Assembly (NCBI GenBank): GCA_025353525.1
Contig: JANXOO010000687.1
Span: forward strand, 1 to 7,658
DNA length: 7,658 nucleotides
Direction of reading: 5' to 3'
Origin: Schlesneria sp.
GTDB taxonomy: Bacteria; Planctomycetota; Planctomycetia; Planctomycetales; Planctomycetaceae
Position 1 is the stretch's first letter. Each line of letters opens with the position of its first letter. Both the position numbers and the translations under genes were made by a program. Below are positions 1-6,198 of this stretch, piece after piece. Below the pieces are notes generated by a model. That model saw only the letters and a list, made by a program, of their open reading frames with translations. It had not been told where the DNA came from and did not search any database.

Positions 1-1182
1 CGCTTCCGCGTTCGAAGCGGAACCACCGTCACTGCGGCAATTTCCAGGTGTCGCCGGATTTTTCAATGGACTCAAACCAGACCGCGCGTGGGATAGTTCG
101 TCTGAGGGTGTCGATTTGTCGACAGAACCGTACTCGATTGAAATATCGACCTGTTGGCCGACGTAGATGTCCGGTTTTTCGCCTTCGATCTCATAAAGGA
201 CTTGCAGAACACGCGTGTCGATACGTTCTGTATTGTCGCCTGTGAATGATTTCTTGGGAATCACGTACGGCTCGACCCGAATGAAATTCAGCATCATTCG
301 CACACCGGTGGTACCGCGCGGGGTTGCTGTCGCTCGGGCGGTCGGATTGAATCGGGAAATGTCGCGTTCGTCGATATCCGCCCTGATTCGCAGCCGGACG
401 AGGTCTCCTAACAGGATCAGTGCCTTTGCCGATTTCGCTTCGACATATTCTCCAGGGCGCACATCGATTTTCAGAATTTGCCCGTCGACTGTCGCCCGAA
501 CCATGCACCGTTCAATCTCGGTTTCGAGGTTTGCGACGTTTGCACGTGCCATTTCGACGGATGCCTTCGAAACGATTTTGTCCGGCGCCCATGCACCTGC
601 TTTTAGCATCGCGTCCTCAGCCGACGCCTGCTGCCATTGCTGATCGGCACCGAGAAACATAAACCGGCGCGACGTGAACTCCTCTTCGGACATGACTTTT
701 CTGCTCAATAATTGCTCGCCCCGGTCGAGCAAATCTTTCAGTCGCGTCCTGTTCGCTTCTGCGACTTTCACTTTTGCTTCGCTGGGCAGGACTTCTTCGG
801 GACGAGGCATCTGTTCGAGCCGTTCCAGTTGGGCTTCGGCCAGTTTCAGGTTCGCCTGCTGAATTCGCAACTGGGCTCGCAAGTGACGATCATCAACCCG
901 AAACAGCGGCGTCCCCGCCGCGATGCGTTGGCCAAGATGTTCATTGTTCACGCAAACTTCCATCACGATTCCGGCGACTGCGGTCCCGACTGCGATATTC
1001 TCCGCACGCGCTTCGACCAGTCCGGTCCCCGAAATGCCCGAGCCAAACGAATGAGTCGGTGGTTCTGCCAGAGGTTTGACTTTCGGCAGCTTTTCCCCGG
1101 CATATAGCAGATGATAAATCGAAAACGCAAACATCCCCGCCGCAACCGACGGCAGAAACAGGACTCGAAGTGTCTTGAACAT
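1..1182 (-). CDS. HlyD/DevB-type membrane fusion protein of a tripartite ABC exporter (3' end outside window)
   Basis: This is the periplasmic adaptor that joins an inner-membrane ABC transporter to an outer-membrane TolC-type channel. The frame is open for 394 codons from ATG at 1182 to the window edge. Residues about 4-28 form an N-terminal membrane anchor. Residues 50-100 hold the first lipoyl-like half (GTGLVEARAENIAVG...GIVMEV). A long coiled-coil hairpin spans about 103-228. The second lipoyl half and beta-barrel follow (VDGQILKIDVRPGEYV at 232-247, VRLRIRADIDERD at 262-274). Near the hairpin tip, R154-x3-L158-x6-S165 matches the known TolC-docking motif RxxxLxxxxxxS. After VGQQVDISIE (341-350) the protein runs into a polar low-complexity tail, so the stop should lie just beyond base 1. 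It is the last visible gene of the operon, 54 bases after the ATPase. An in-frame ATG at 1194 would add MGRH; neither start has a clear ribosome site. The family call is firm; the transported substrate is unknown. Confidence 0.9.
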   Translation of the reverse strand, partial: MFKTLRVLFLPSVAAGMFAFSIYHLLYAGEKLPKVKPLAEPPTHSFGSGISGTGLVEARAENIAVGTAVAGIVMEVCVNNEHLGQRIAAGTPLFRVDDRHLRAQLRIQQANLKLAEAQLERLEQMPRPEEVLPSEAKVKVAEANRTRLKDLLDRGEQLLSRKVMSEEEFTSRRFMFLGADQQWQQASAEDAMLKAGAWAPDKIVSKASVEMARANVANLETEIERCMVRATVDGQILKIDVRPGEYVEAKSAKALILLGDLVRLRIRADIDERDISRFNPTARATATPRGTTGVRMMLNFIRVEPYVIPKKSFTGDNTERIDTRVLQVLYEIEGEKPDIYVGQQVDISIEYGSVDKSTPSDELSHARSGLSPLKNPATPGNCRSDGGSASNAEA

Positions 1183-1236
1183 GTGGCGCCCCATCAATTC
1201 TGAAGAATGACTCTGTACAGGATTTCCCTGGTAATT

Positions 1237-1989
1237 TTACGTGTGACTGGCCAGTACTACCTTGCTGTCTGGTTGGGTGGTGCGATCTGGCACTTCCACG
1301 TTTGTGACGACGCCGTCGTCCATGTGAACAATTCTGTCGCCGAAGCTGAATACGCGATTGTCATGTGTCACCACAATCACCGCCCTGTCCGGTTGCAACG
1401 CGACTCGTCGCAGCAGTTCCATGACCGTCTGGCCTGACTGGGCATCCAGTGCGGCTGTCGGTTCGTCGCAGACAAGCAATCGTGGCTCGTGAACGAGCGC
1501 CCGTGCAATCGCGACGCGCTGCTGTTGTCCGCCTGACAATTGATTGGGTAGCAAGTGCATCCGACTGGCGAGGCCGACAGACGACAGTATCGCCTTCGCG
1601 GCTTCGAACGCCTGGCGACGGGACTTTCCCGCAATGATTAACGGGACGGCGGCATTCTCGATCGCGGTGAGAGTCGGCAGCAGATTGTATTGCTGGAAAA
1701 CGAATCCGATGTTCTTCTGACGGAACTGTACCAGCCGCGTTCCTGACATCCCGATAATGTCTTCACCAAGCACCGAAAGTGACCCGCTGGTCGCGTTAAG
1801 TAATCCGGCGATGATGGAAATCAGAGTCGTCTTGCCGCAACCCGATTGACCGACGAGCAGTGTCATCTGGCCGGGAAACACGTCGAGATCGACACCGCGC
1901 AGCGCGACTGTTTTCGTCTCGCCCGAGCCGAATTCCTTGCTGATCTGACGGCACACCACGGCCAGTCCTTCGGTTGTTTTTGCGATCAT
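1237..1989 (-). CDS. ABC exporter ATP-binding protein, DevA/LolD/MacB type
   Basis: This 250-residue cytoplasmic ATPase powers the exporter formed with the permease encoded upstream. All nucleotide-binding motifs are present: Walker A GQSGCGKTT (47-55), Q-loop in FVFQQYNLLP (97-105), signature LSGGQQQRVAIARAL (151-165), Walker B LLVCDEP with catalytic E176, D-loop ALD (180-182) and switch histidine H209 in VVTHD. The Q-loop and DEPTAALDAQSG sequences are typical of the subfamily that works with FtsX-fold permeases (LolD, MacB, DevA) rather than with importers. The length is normal for the family, with a short polar tail after residue 230. The ATG at 1989 overlaps the permease stop in an ATGA arrangement, implying translational coupling. 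The partners make DevA the best analogy, although sequence alone would not separate DevA from LolD or MacB. No substrate can be deduced. Confidence 0.95.
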   Translation of the reverse strand: MIAKTTEGLAVVCRQISKEFGSGETKTVALRGVDLDVFPGQMTLLVGQSGCGKTTLISIIAGLLNATSGSLSVLGEDIIGMSGTRLVQFRQKNIGFVFQQYNLLPTLTAIENAAVPLIIAGKSRRQAFEAAKAILSSVGLASRMHLLPNQLSGGQQQRVAIARALVHEPRLLVCDEPTAALDAQSGQTVMELLRRVALQPDRAVIVVTHDNRVFSFGDRIVHMDDGVVTNVEVPDRTTQPDSKVVLASHT

Positions 1990-3122
1990 CGAAAGACCAC
2001 CGCCGGTTCGAGAAACAATACTTTTCGCAAACTGAAGAGACTCGTCAGAAGAATAATCGCAAGCACGGCGATCCCGACTCCTGAAGCCGCAATCGTTGTC
2101 AGATGAATTCCGGCCATCGGAGCAATCCGGTTCGTGAACGTGAAGAAGATGGCCGTCATTCCCATTCCCAGCCCGTATCCCATCCCGCTGACGACGCTCG
2201 CCTGAAGGAGAATCATCCCGATCAACCGGATGTTGGTGACACCCATTGCTTTGAGAGCCCCGAATTGCTTCAGGTTTTCAAGCGTGAACAGATAGAACGT
2301 TTGCCCGGCAACGGCGGCTCCGACGATGAAGCCCAATGCGATCGTGATGCCGAAATTGATCGGAATGCCGGTCGAACCAAGAAAATAATTGATTGTTTTC
2401 CAAAAGAATCCGTCCTGAGTCAGCGCCATCAGGCCGCTTCGTTCTTCGATTGCATGGCAGACATCGAGCGGATCGAGGCCGCTGGTCGGCTTGGCGAGGA
2501 TAAAGTTCATCAGATTGCGATTCGCCGGAAGAAGTCGTTCGATTTCGCCGAAACGGGTATAGACGACCGGCAGAGTCGTGAACGGAGCCGACGCCTTGCA
2601 AACTCCGGCCAGGACGACACGCCGGTCGTTGATTTGAAATTCACGCCCGAGCCGGAACGGTTCGCCCGGCCACATGTATTCGTAGCCCGCCTTGTCGATG
2701 AAGACTGCGTTTGGCAAATTCAGATCTACCAGATTTCCGGAAACCATTCGGCGGGGCGCACCGACCATGGTCGAATCGTCGATCCCCATGATGACGATAT
2801 TTCTGAAATTGCCGTCTGACAGTCGTGCGGTCATATTGCTTTTGTGAAATCTGACCGCCCATTCGACACCCGGAACACTGCGAACGCGCTGCAGATCGCT
2901 GGTCGGCAAATAGGGAGCTTCGTCGATATAGCGGACTTTGTTGTCCATGATCCATAACTCGGCATCGCGTACGTCAACAATCTGACTCGCAGATCGAGTA
3001 ACAATCCCCATAAAGATGGAGACCTGTTGCGTCATCAGCAACGTGGCAAATGTGATGCTGAGAATAAGGCTGAGGTATTTGCTGCGGTCTCCCGTCAGCA
3101 TTCTCAAAGCGAGCCAGTTCAT
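1986..3122 (-). CDS. ABC exporter permease, DevC-like, FtsX/MacB fold
   Basis: This is the inner-membrane permease of the exporter, 378 residues, near the usual DevC length (about 385). The topology is the FtsX-type four-helix plan. One helix lies at about 16-40, a large periplasmic domain at about 41-250, and three helices at about 256-280, 300-327 and 342-365. The C-terminal sequence LEPAVVFR resembles the common ending of FtsX/MacB permeases. The periplasmic segment contains LWIMD and VRSVPGVEWAVRF, which resemble the DevC/MacB periplasmic core (a residue trace of 'R.VPGV..V'). Between helices 2 and 3, ENLKQFGALKAMG (282-294) is the coupling segment that contacts the ATPase, typical of FtsX domains. 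The start ATG overlaps the TetR stop by four bases (ATGA) and the stop overlaps the ATPase start the same way. MacB would be a fusion with its ATPase, which is not the case here, so DevC is the better label. The substrate is unknown; in cyanobacteria DevBCA exports envelope glycolipids. Confidence 0.88.
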   Translation of the reverse strand: MNWLALRMLTGDRSKYLSLILSITFATLLMTQQVSIFMGIVTRSASQIVDVRDAELWIMDNKVRYIDEAPYLPTSDLQRVRSVPGVEWAVRFHKSNMTARLSDGNFRNIVIMGIDDSTMVGAPRRMVSGNLVDLNLPNAVFIDKAGYEYMWPGEPFRLGREFQINDRRVVLAGVCKASAPFTTLPVVYTRFGEIERLLPANRNLMNFILAKPTSGLDPLDVCHAIEERSGLMALTQDGFFWKTINYFLGSTGIPINFGITIALGFIVGAAVAGQTFYLFTLENLKQFGALKAMGVTNIRLIGMILLQASVVSGMGYGLGMGMTAIFFTFTNRIAPMAGIHLTTIAASGVGIAVLAIILLTSLFSLRKVLFLEPAVVFR

Positions 3123-3838
3123 GGCGATACCGTCTCTTCGCCGAATATTTCAGCGGAAATTCGTTGATAGCTGACGCCGTAATCCCATTCGCTGCGAAGC
3201 GGTCGCCAGCCGAAGCCGTCGAGCATGATATTGATTCCCGTCAACAGGACCCGAATCGGGTCGTGAATCTCGAACTCCTTCAACATCGGGCAGTAGTGCA
3301 AGGCTGTCATATGAGTCCCCAGCGCCATCGTGAAAACGGAATACACAAGTTCACGGGGATCAATCTCTTTGGGGAGTTCGCCGGCATCGATCCCCGATTG
3401 CACGATGCGAACAACGCATCCGAAACAAACGGACTCGAGTTGATCGAGGGCGTCACGTCGTTCGGGCGACGCACGGTCCCTCAAATTGGCCAGTTTGATA
3501 ATGAATTCTGACCGGTAGTGGTGCGTTTCCAGACGACCGAAGATTTCGTCAGCGACTCCGATTGCCAGCATCCGCTCGCGCGAACATCCGGCGAACTGCT
3601 CGGCCCGTAGAAAAAGCTCTACTCGCCGCTCCATACTTTCGATAGCGAGAGCCGTGACGAGGTCTTCTTTCGTTGAAAAATGCTGGTAAATGGTCCCCTT
3701 GGAATACTCTGTCGCCTCGGCCAACTGATCCATACTCAGCCCGGCATACCCGTTCTCGATGAGCATTTTGCGAGCGACCTGCAGCAATCGCTGCTCACGC
3801 TCGCGTATTTCCCGCTGTTTTCGAGTAATTGTTCCCAT
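3119..3838 (-). CDS. TetR/AcrR-family transcriptional regulator, first gene of the exporter operon
   Basis: This 239-residue DNA-binding regulator probably controls its own operon. The N-terminal helix-turn-helix is clear: residues 16-62 include LLQVARKMLIENGYAGLSMD, then QLAEATEYSKGTIYQHFSTKEDL, the TetR recognition-helix pattern (GTIYxHFxxKEDL). Residues about 70-210 form the helical ligand and dimer domain, which I cannot match to a known ligand class. The frame is open upstream to an ATG at 4000, but that start would overlap the divergent DUF4159 gene and its promoter. The ATG at 3838 puts the TetR domain at the usual distance from the N-terminus and follows an excellent promoter, so I chose it. 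The stop overlaps the permease start by four bases, tying regulator and exporter into one transcript. By analogy with other TetR-led efflux operons it is likely an autorepressor relieved by a compound the exporter removes; this is inference. Confidence 0.93.
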   Translation of the reverse strand: MGTITRKQREIREREQRLLQVARKMLIENGYAGLSMDQLAEATEYSKGTIYQHFSTKEDLVTALAIESMERRVELFLRAEQFAGCSRERMLAIGVADEIFGRLETHHYRSEFIIKLANLRDRASPERRDALDQLESVCFGCVVRIVQSGIDAGELPKEIDPRELVYSVFTMALGTHMTALHYCPMLKEFEIHDPIRVLLTGINIMLDGFGWRPLRSEWDYGVSYQRISAEIFGEETVSP

Positions 3839-3855
3839 CCGTCGATTATTGACGG
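3839..3855. promoter_or_regulatory. inverted repeat over the -10 box of the tetR promoter, candidate operator
   Basis: CCGTC and GACGG are perfect 5-base arms around a 7-base AT-rich core that contains the -10 box. A dimer bound here would block transcription of the tetR-exporter operon. Short arms like these can arise by chance, so this is only a candidate TetR site. Confidence 0.35.
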
Positions 3856-3873
3856 TTCGTCGAAAAATGTCAA
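3845..3873 (-). promoter_or_regulatory. sigma70-like promoter of the tetR-exporter operon, predicted leaderless
   Basis: Read on the minus strand, TTGACA (3873-3868) is followed by exactly 17 bases and then AATAAT (3850-3845). That is a perfect -35 box, ideal spacing and a -10 box with one mismatch. Only six bases (3844-3839) separate the -10 box from the ATG at 3838, so the expected transcription start falls on or next to the start codon. This implies a leaderless mRNA and agrees with the absence of a ribosome-binding site. Confidence 0.65.
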
Positions 3874-3896
3874 GCTGTCGTTTTAATTGCGAACCG
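3853..3896. promoter_or_regulatory. 7-base inverted repeat flanking the tetR -35 region, candidate operator pair
   Basis: CGGTTCG (3853-3859) and CGAACCG (3890-3896) are perfect inverted copies bracketing the -35 box. CGGTTCG overlaps the downstream part of the promoter spacer. CGAACCG overlaps a second small palindrome, ACCGA-N7-TCGGT (3893-3909), which lies upstream of the DUF4159 gene. The arrangement suits a dimeric regulator acting on one or both divergent promoters. It is a sequence pattern only; binding is inferred. Confidence 0.35.
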
Positions 3897-3909
3897 ATTG
3901 CAATTCGGT
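3893..3909. promoter_or_regulatory. ACCGA-N7-TCGGT inverted repeat in the divergent intergenic region
   Basis: This has perfect 5-base arms with a 7-base core, the same 5-7-5 layout as the repeat over the tetR -10 box (3839-3855). An overlapping pair, AATTGC (3885-3890) and GCAATT (3900-3905), adds a second symmetry here. It lies 29 bases before the DUF4159 start, where a regulator could act on the plus-strand gene. Confidence 0.3.
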
Positions 3910-3927
3910 GTGCCGCAGGCTTATCCT
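3898..3927 (+). promoter_or_regulatory. weak candidate promoter for the DUF4159 gene
   Basis: TTGCAA (3898-3903) and TATCCT (3922-3927) are separated by 18 bases and would start transcription about five bases before the ATG at 3939. The -10 box matches the consensus at only four of six positions. A small hairpin, GCAGG-CTTAT-CCTGC (3915-3929), overlaps it. This is the best match I found in the gap, but it is not strong. Confidence 0.22.
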
Positions 3928-3938
3928 GCTGACAAAAT

Positions 3939-4787
3939 ATGAAACGAAACCTGCCACTTATCTGTGTCCTGCTGATGATCGCTTCCCTGGTTGGAACCAT
4001 CGGATTGACATATGGGCAGCCGGGAATTCAGCGCAGGTTTGGTGCGGGAAGAATGGCAATGGAGTTGCCTCAAAACAGGAATGGCGTCCCGATGTGGGAG
4101 GTTGATGCCGCATTCAAGGACGATGTCTTTACATTTGTGAGGATCGAGTATGACTCGTCGGGACGTCCCGGCGCATGGATGACCGACTTCCCCGACGCCG
4201 ACTTGAATTTGTCCTATAGATTGCAGCAATTGACGTCGTTGAAGGTTGATCCGAATGGCCGGATCATGCGACTGACGGACCCCGAACTGTTTCGATTTCC
4301 GTTTATCTACCTGATCGAACCAGGTCATATCTACTTGAATCCTGACGAGGTGAACTCGCTTCGGCGTTACCTGCTGAACGGCGGCTTTCTAATGGTTGAC
4401 GACTTTTGGGGAGAGTATGAATGGCAGGGTCTTTACCATGCGATGAAGCAGGTTTTTCCAGACCGCGAGCCAATCGAACTGCCTCTGGAACACGCGATTT
4501 TTCACTGCGTTTATGATCTGAAAGAGAAACCGCAAATTCCTGCTATTGGCGTCGCAATCAACGGTCGATCAGCTGGAATCACGTGGGAGCGGGAAGATGC
4601 GAAAACGCCCCACTACCGGGGGATTTTTGACGACAAAGGTCGCATGATGGCATTGATCTGCCACAACACAGACCTCGGAGACGGATGGGAGCGTGAGGGC
4701 GAAGACCCCTGGTACTTCACGGAATTCTCGGAAAAGAAGGCCTATCCACTCGGGATCAACATCATCTTCTATGCGATGACGCATTGA
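3939..4787 (+). CDS. exported DUF4159 domain protein
   Basis: This 282-residue protein has an N-terminal export signal: MKRN, a hydrophobic stretch at about 5-24, then TYGQPG with a likely cleavage near residue 26. Nearly all of the rest is one DUF4159 domain. Recognisable segments are FTFVRIEYDS (64-73), WMTDFPDADLNLSYRLQQLT (80-99), DPELFRFPFIYLIEPGH (114-130), LRRYLLNGGFLMVDDFWG (141-158) and the C-terminal YPLGINIIFYAMTH. The middle pattern, a partner asking for a line that 'rises' to LxxYLxxGGFLxxDD, resembles the glutamine-amidotransferase-like fold, but I see no catalytic Cys-His-Glu set, so enzymatic activity is doubtful. DUF4159 often occurs near MoxR/DUF58/BatA-type genes; none are here, and this gene stands alone, divergent from the tetR operon. 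No ribosome site precedes the ATG. The domain call is firm; the function is unknown. Confidence 0.9.
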   Translation: MKRNLPLICVLLMIASLVGTIGLTYGQPGIQRRFGAGRMAMELPQNRNGVPMWEVDAAFKDDVFTFVRIEYDSSGRPGAWMTDFPDADLNLSYRLQQLTSLKVDPNGRIMRLTDPELFRFPFIYLIEPGHIYLNPDEVNSLRRYLLNGGFLMVDDFWGEYEWQGLYHAMKQVFPDREPIELPLEHAIFHCVYDLKEKPQIPAIGVAINGRSAGITWEREDAKTPHYRGIFDDKGRMMALICHNTDLGDGWEREGEDPWYFTEFSEKKAYPLGINIIFYAMTH

Positions 4788-4793
4788 TTGCGA

Positions 4794-4851
4794 TGAAAAA
4801 CGGGGACAGACACCAAGACGACCCCCGGCGCGCCGGGGTCCCCGTTTTTCA
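4794..4851. repeat. 58-base palindromic element, REP/RAYT-like short repeat
   Basis: TGAAAAACGGGGA (4794-4806) and TCCCCGTTTTTCA (4839-4851) are perfect 13-base inverted arms. Between them lie a 16-base single-sided segment with CAGACACCAAGACGA (4807-4821) and a perfect 16-base palindrome, CCCCGGCGCGCCGGGG (4823-4838). The left end, CGGGGACAGACACC, is a motif I recall from short palindromic repeats associated with REP-element Y1 transposases in planctomycetes and other bacteria. In the usual form the right side mirrors GACACC as GGTGTC; here that part is replaced by the GC palindrome. No transposase is in the window, so it would be a non-autonomous copy. The assignment is from memory of the motif, not from a search. 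Confidence 0.6.
4794..4851. terminator. probable bidirectional terminator between DUF4159 and cinA
   Basis: The same palindrome can fold in RNA from either strand. A GC-rich stem ends in TTTTT on the plus strand (4845-4849), and the AAAAA at 4796-4800 gives the same run on the minus strand. It starts seven bases after the DUF4159 stop and lies 99 bases beyond the cinA stop, between convergent genes. The T run is part of the stem rather than after it, so termination strength is uncertain. Confidence 0.5.
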
Positions 4852-4950
4852 GCCGGTAGATTTCCACTGCCTGTCGCCTTAGCCTGGGCCGGTGTCAACC
4901 TTCAGGTCGTCCGACACGACACGCTGCGCTTTACGACTGACGGCCTTGAA

Positions 4951-6198
4951 TCAACCCTCGATCAAGTGCAGCCGCAGCATATTCATTGCGACTTTTGCCG
5001 TGCGGCTTTTTGCAATGTCCGGGTCGCCGAAATGTTGAACCTGTTCCACCTTGGCCCCTTTGGGACCTGCCAGCGCCACGAATGACGCGGGGACAGGCGC
5101 CAAGGGATCGTCGGGGTCGAATGCGGGCCATTCGGAAACGGCCAGCGAGAAATTGGTACCAAACCGTTGCCGGCATCCCTTGGCGATCGCGAGGGCAACT
5201 TCCTGGCTGATCGGTCCGTACTGGCGAATCAGCATCGGATCGACAGAGACGAGTTCGCGTTTTGCCGTATTGGTCGGAACAACGACTCCGCCCATATAGC
5301 ACGATTCAAAACCGTTAACGCCTGTTAACCGGTGGGCCAGCAAGCCGCCTGTGCCGGATTCAGCCGTCGACAGCGTGGCTCTGCGGAGTTGCAGCAACCG
5401 GACCAAAGCATGCTCGAGCTCTTCGTCTTCAACTCCGAAAACCAGCGTCCCCATGCGATTAAGAATTGCCTGACGGGTCTTTTCAATCTTGCGATGACAG
5501 TCGTCGGCTGTCGCTGCGGCGGCTGTTATTCTTAGTGTGATCGTTGCTTCGTGGACGGTAATTCCAACGTCGGGATCGCGACCACGCGCCGTCAAATCAC
5601 CGAGAATCTCTTCCGCCTGCGATTCTCCGACACCAAACAGGTTGATTCGGGCGCGGCGAATCACCTGGCCGCCGCCGTCGAGTCGCGGCATCACTTGCTG
5701 GCGAAACATCTGTTTCATTTCGCTGGGAACACCAGGCATCGCCGCAACACTCGTTTCACTCCCGTCCTTGCGGGTGTGCTTCATCCAGATTCCAGGTGCT
5801 GTTCCGCGCGGATTTGGAAGCGGCTCGCTGCCGAGCGGAAACATGGCCTGAAGGACGTTCCGTTCGGGCATCGGGCGATGTCGTTTCGCAAAAATCGACT
5901 TCACGTGTTCGAAGGACGGCTCGTGAAGAACAAGTTCTACATTTGCAAACTTTGACAATGCTTCCCTGGTAAGATCGTCCAGCGTTGGCCCAAGCCCACC
6001 GGTGACGAGGACAATTTCCGAACGATTCGCCGACGTATGCAATGCCGCGACCATCGCATCCAGATCGTCGGCGATCGTCACGTGAGCGAGGACAGGAATG
6101 CCGATATCGGCCAATTCCAGACTGAGCCACTGGCTGTTGGTATCGAGCTTCGCTCCGGTGGTCAATTCTGTACCGACGGAGATGATTTCTGCATGCAT
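4951..6198 (-). CDS. cinA: CinA-family protein (COG1058 domain plus divergent PncC-like C-terminal domain)
   Basis: This 415-residue protein is the normal CinA length. The N-terminal MoCF/COG1058 domain is intact: AEIISVGTELTTG (3-15), TNSQWLSLELADIGI (20-34), VTGGLGPTLDD (65-75) and PGVPSEMKQM (155-164). It is known in the family as an ADP-ribose pyrophosphatase-type domain. A middle domain follows (about 180-250). The C-terminal domain (about 262-415) corresponds to nicotinamide-nucleotide amidohydrolase PncC, which recycles NMN. Here AESGTGG (279-285) keeps the presumed nucleophile S281 but has Gly for the usual Cys. TNTAKREL (309-316) keeps the lysine. The conserved TGIAGPxGG loop is replaced by SEWPAFDPDD (355-364). 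NMN deamidase activity is therefore uncertain. The frame is open further upstream to 6279, but the ATG at 6198 gives the standard MxAEIISVG start. The gene is convergent with DUF4159 and transcribed away from the hydrolase. Confidence 0.93.
   Translation of the reverse strand: MHAEIISVGTELTTGAKLDTNSQWLSLELADIGIPVLAHVTIADDLDAMVAALHTSANRSEIVLVTGGLGPTLDDLTREALSKFANVELVLHEPSFEHVKSIFAKRHRPMPERNVLQAMFPLGSEPLPNPRGTAPGIWMKHTRKDGSETSVAAMPGVPSEMKQMFRQQVMPRLDGGGQVIRRARINLFGVGESQAEEILGDLTARGRDPDVGITVHEATITLRITAAAATADDCHRKIEKTRQAILNRMGTLVFGVEDEELEHALVRLLQLRRATLSTAESGTGGLLAHRLTGVNGFESCYMGGVVVPTNTAKRELVSVDPMLIRQYGPISQEVALAIAKGCRQRFGTNFSLAVSEWPAFDPDDPLAPVPASFVALAGPKGAKVEQVQHFGDPDIAKSRTAKVAMNMLRLHLIEG

Noticed and set aside
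215..643. 142-codon plus-strand open frame opposite the adaptor gene
   Set aside because: It is antisense to the HlyD-type coding frame, which is open throughout and carries family motifs.
1195..1236. Separate promoter for the adaptor gene in the gap after the ATPase
   Set aside because: Only small palindromes (CAGG-N5-CCTG, TTCTTCAGAA) are present and no -35/-10 pair; read-through from the operon is simpler.
2103..2819. 238-codon plus-strand open frame inside the permease gene
   Set aside because: It is an antisense shadow of the permease, rich in charged residues with no domain; the permease frame has clear helices and family motifs.
3839..4000. N-terminal extension of the TetR gene to ATG at 4000
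   Set aside because: It would run through the promoter and into the divergent DUF4159 gene; the extra 54 residues look non-coding and the TetR fold starts naturally at 3838.
4852..4950. Second terminator downstream of cinA (GTCGT-N5-ACGAC and GTGTC/GACAC pairs)
   Set aside because: Arms are only five bases, without a T run on either strand.
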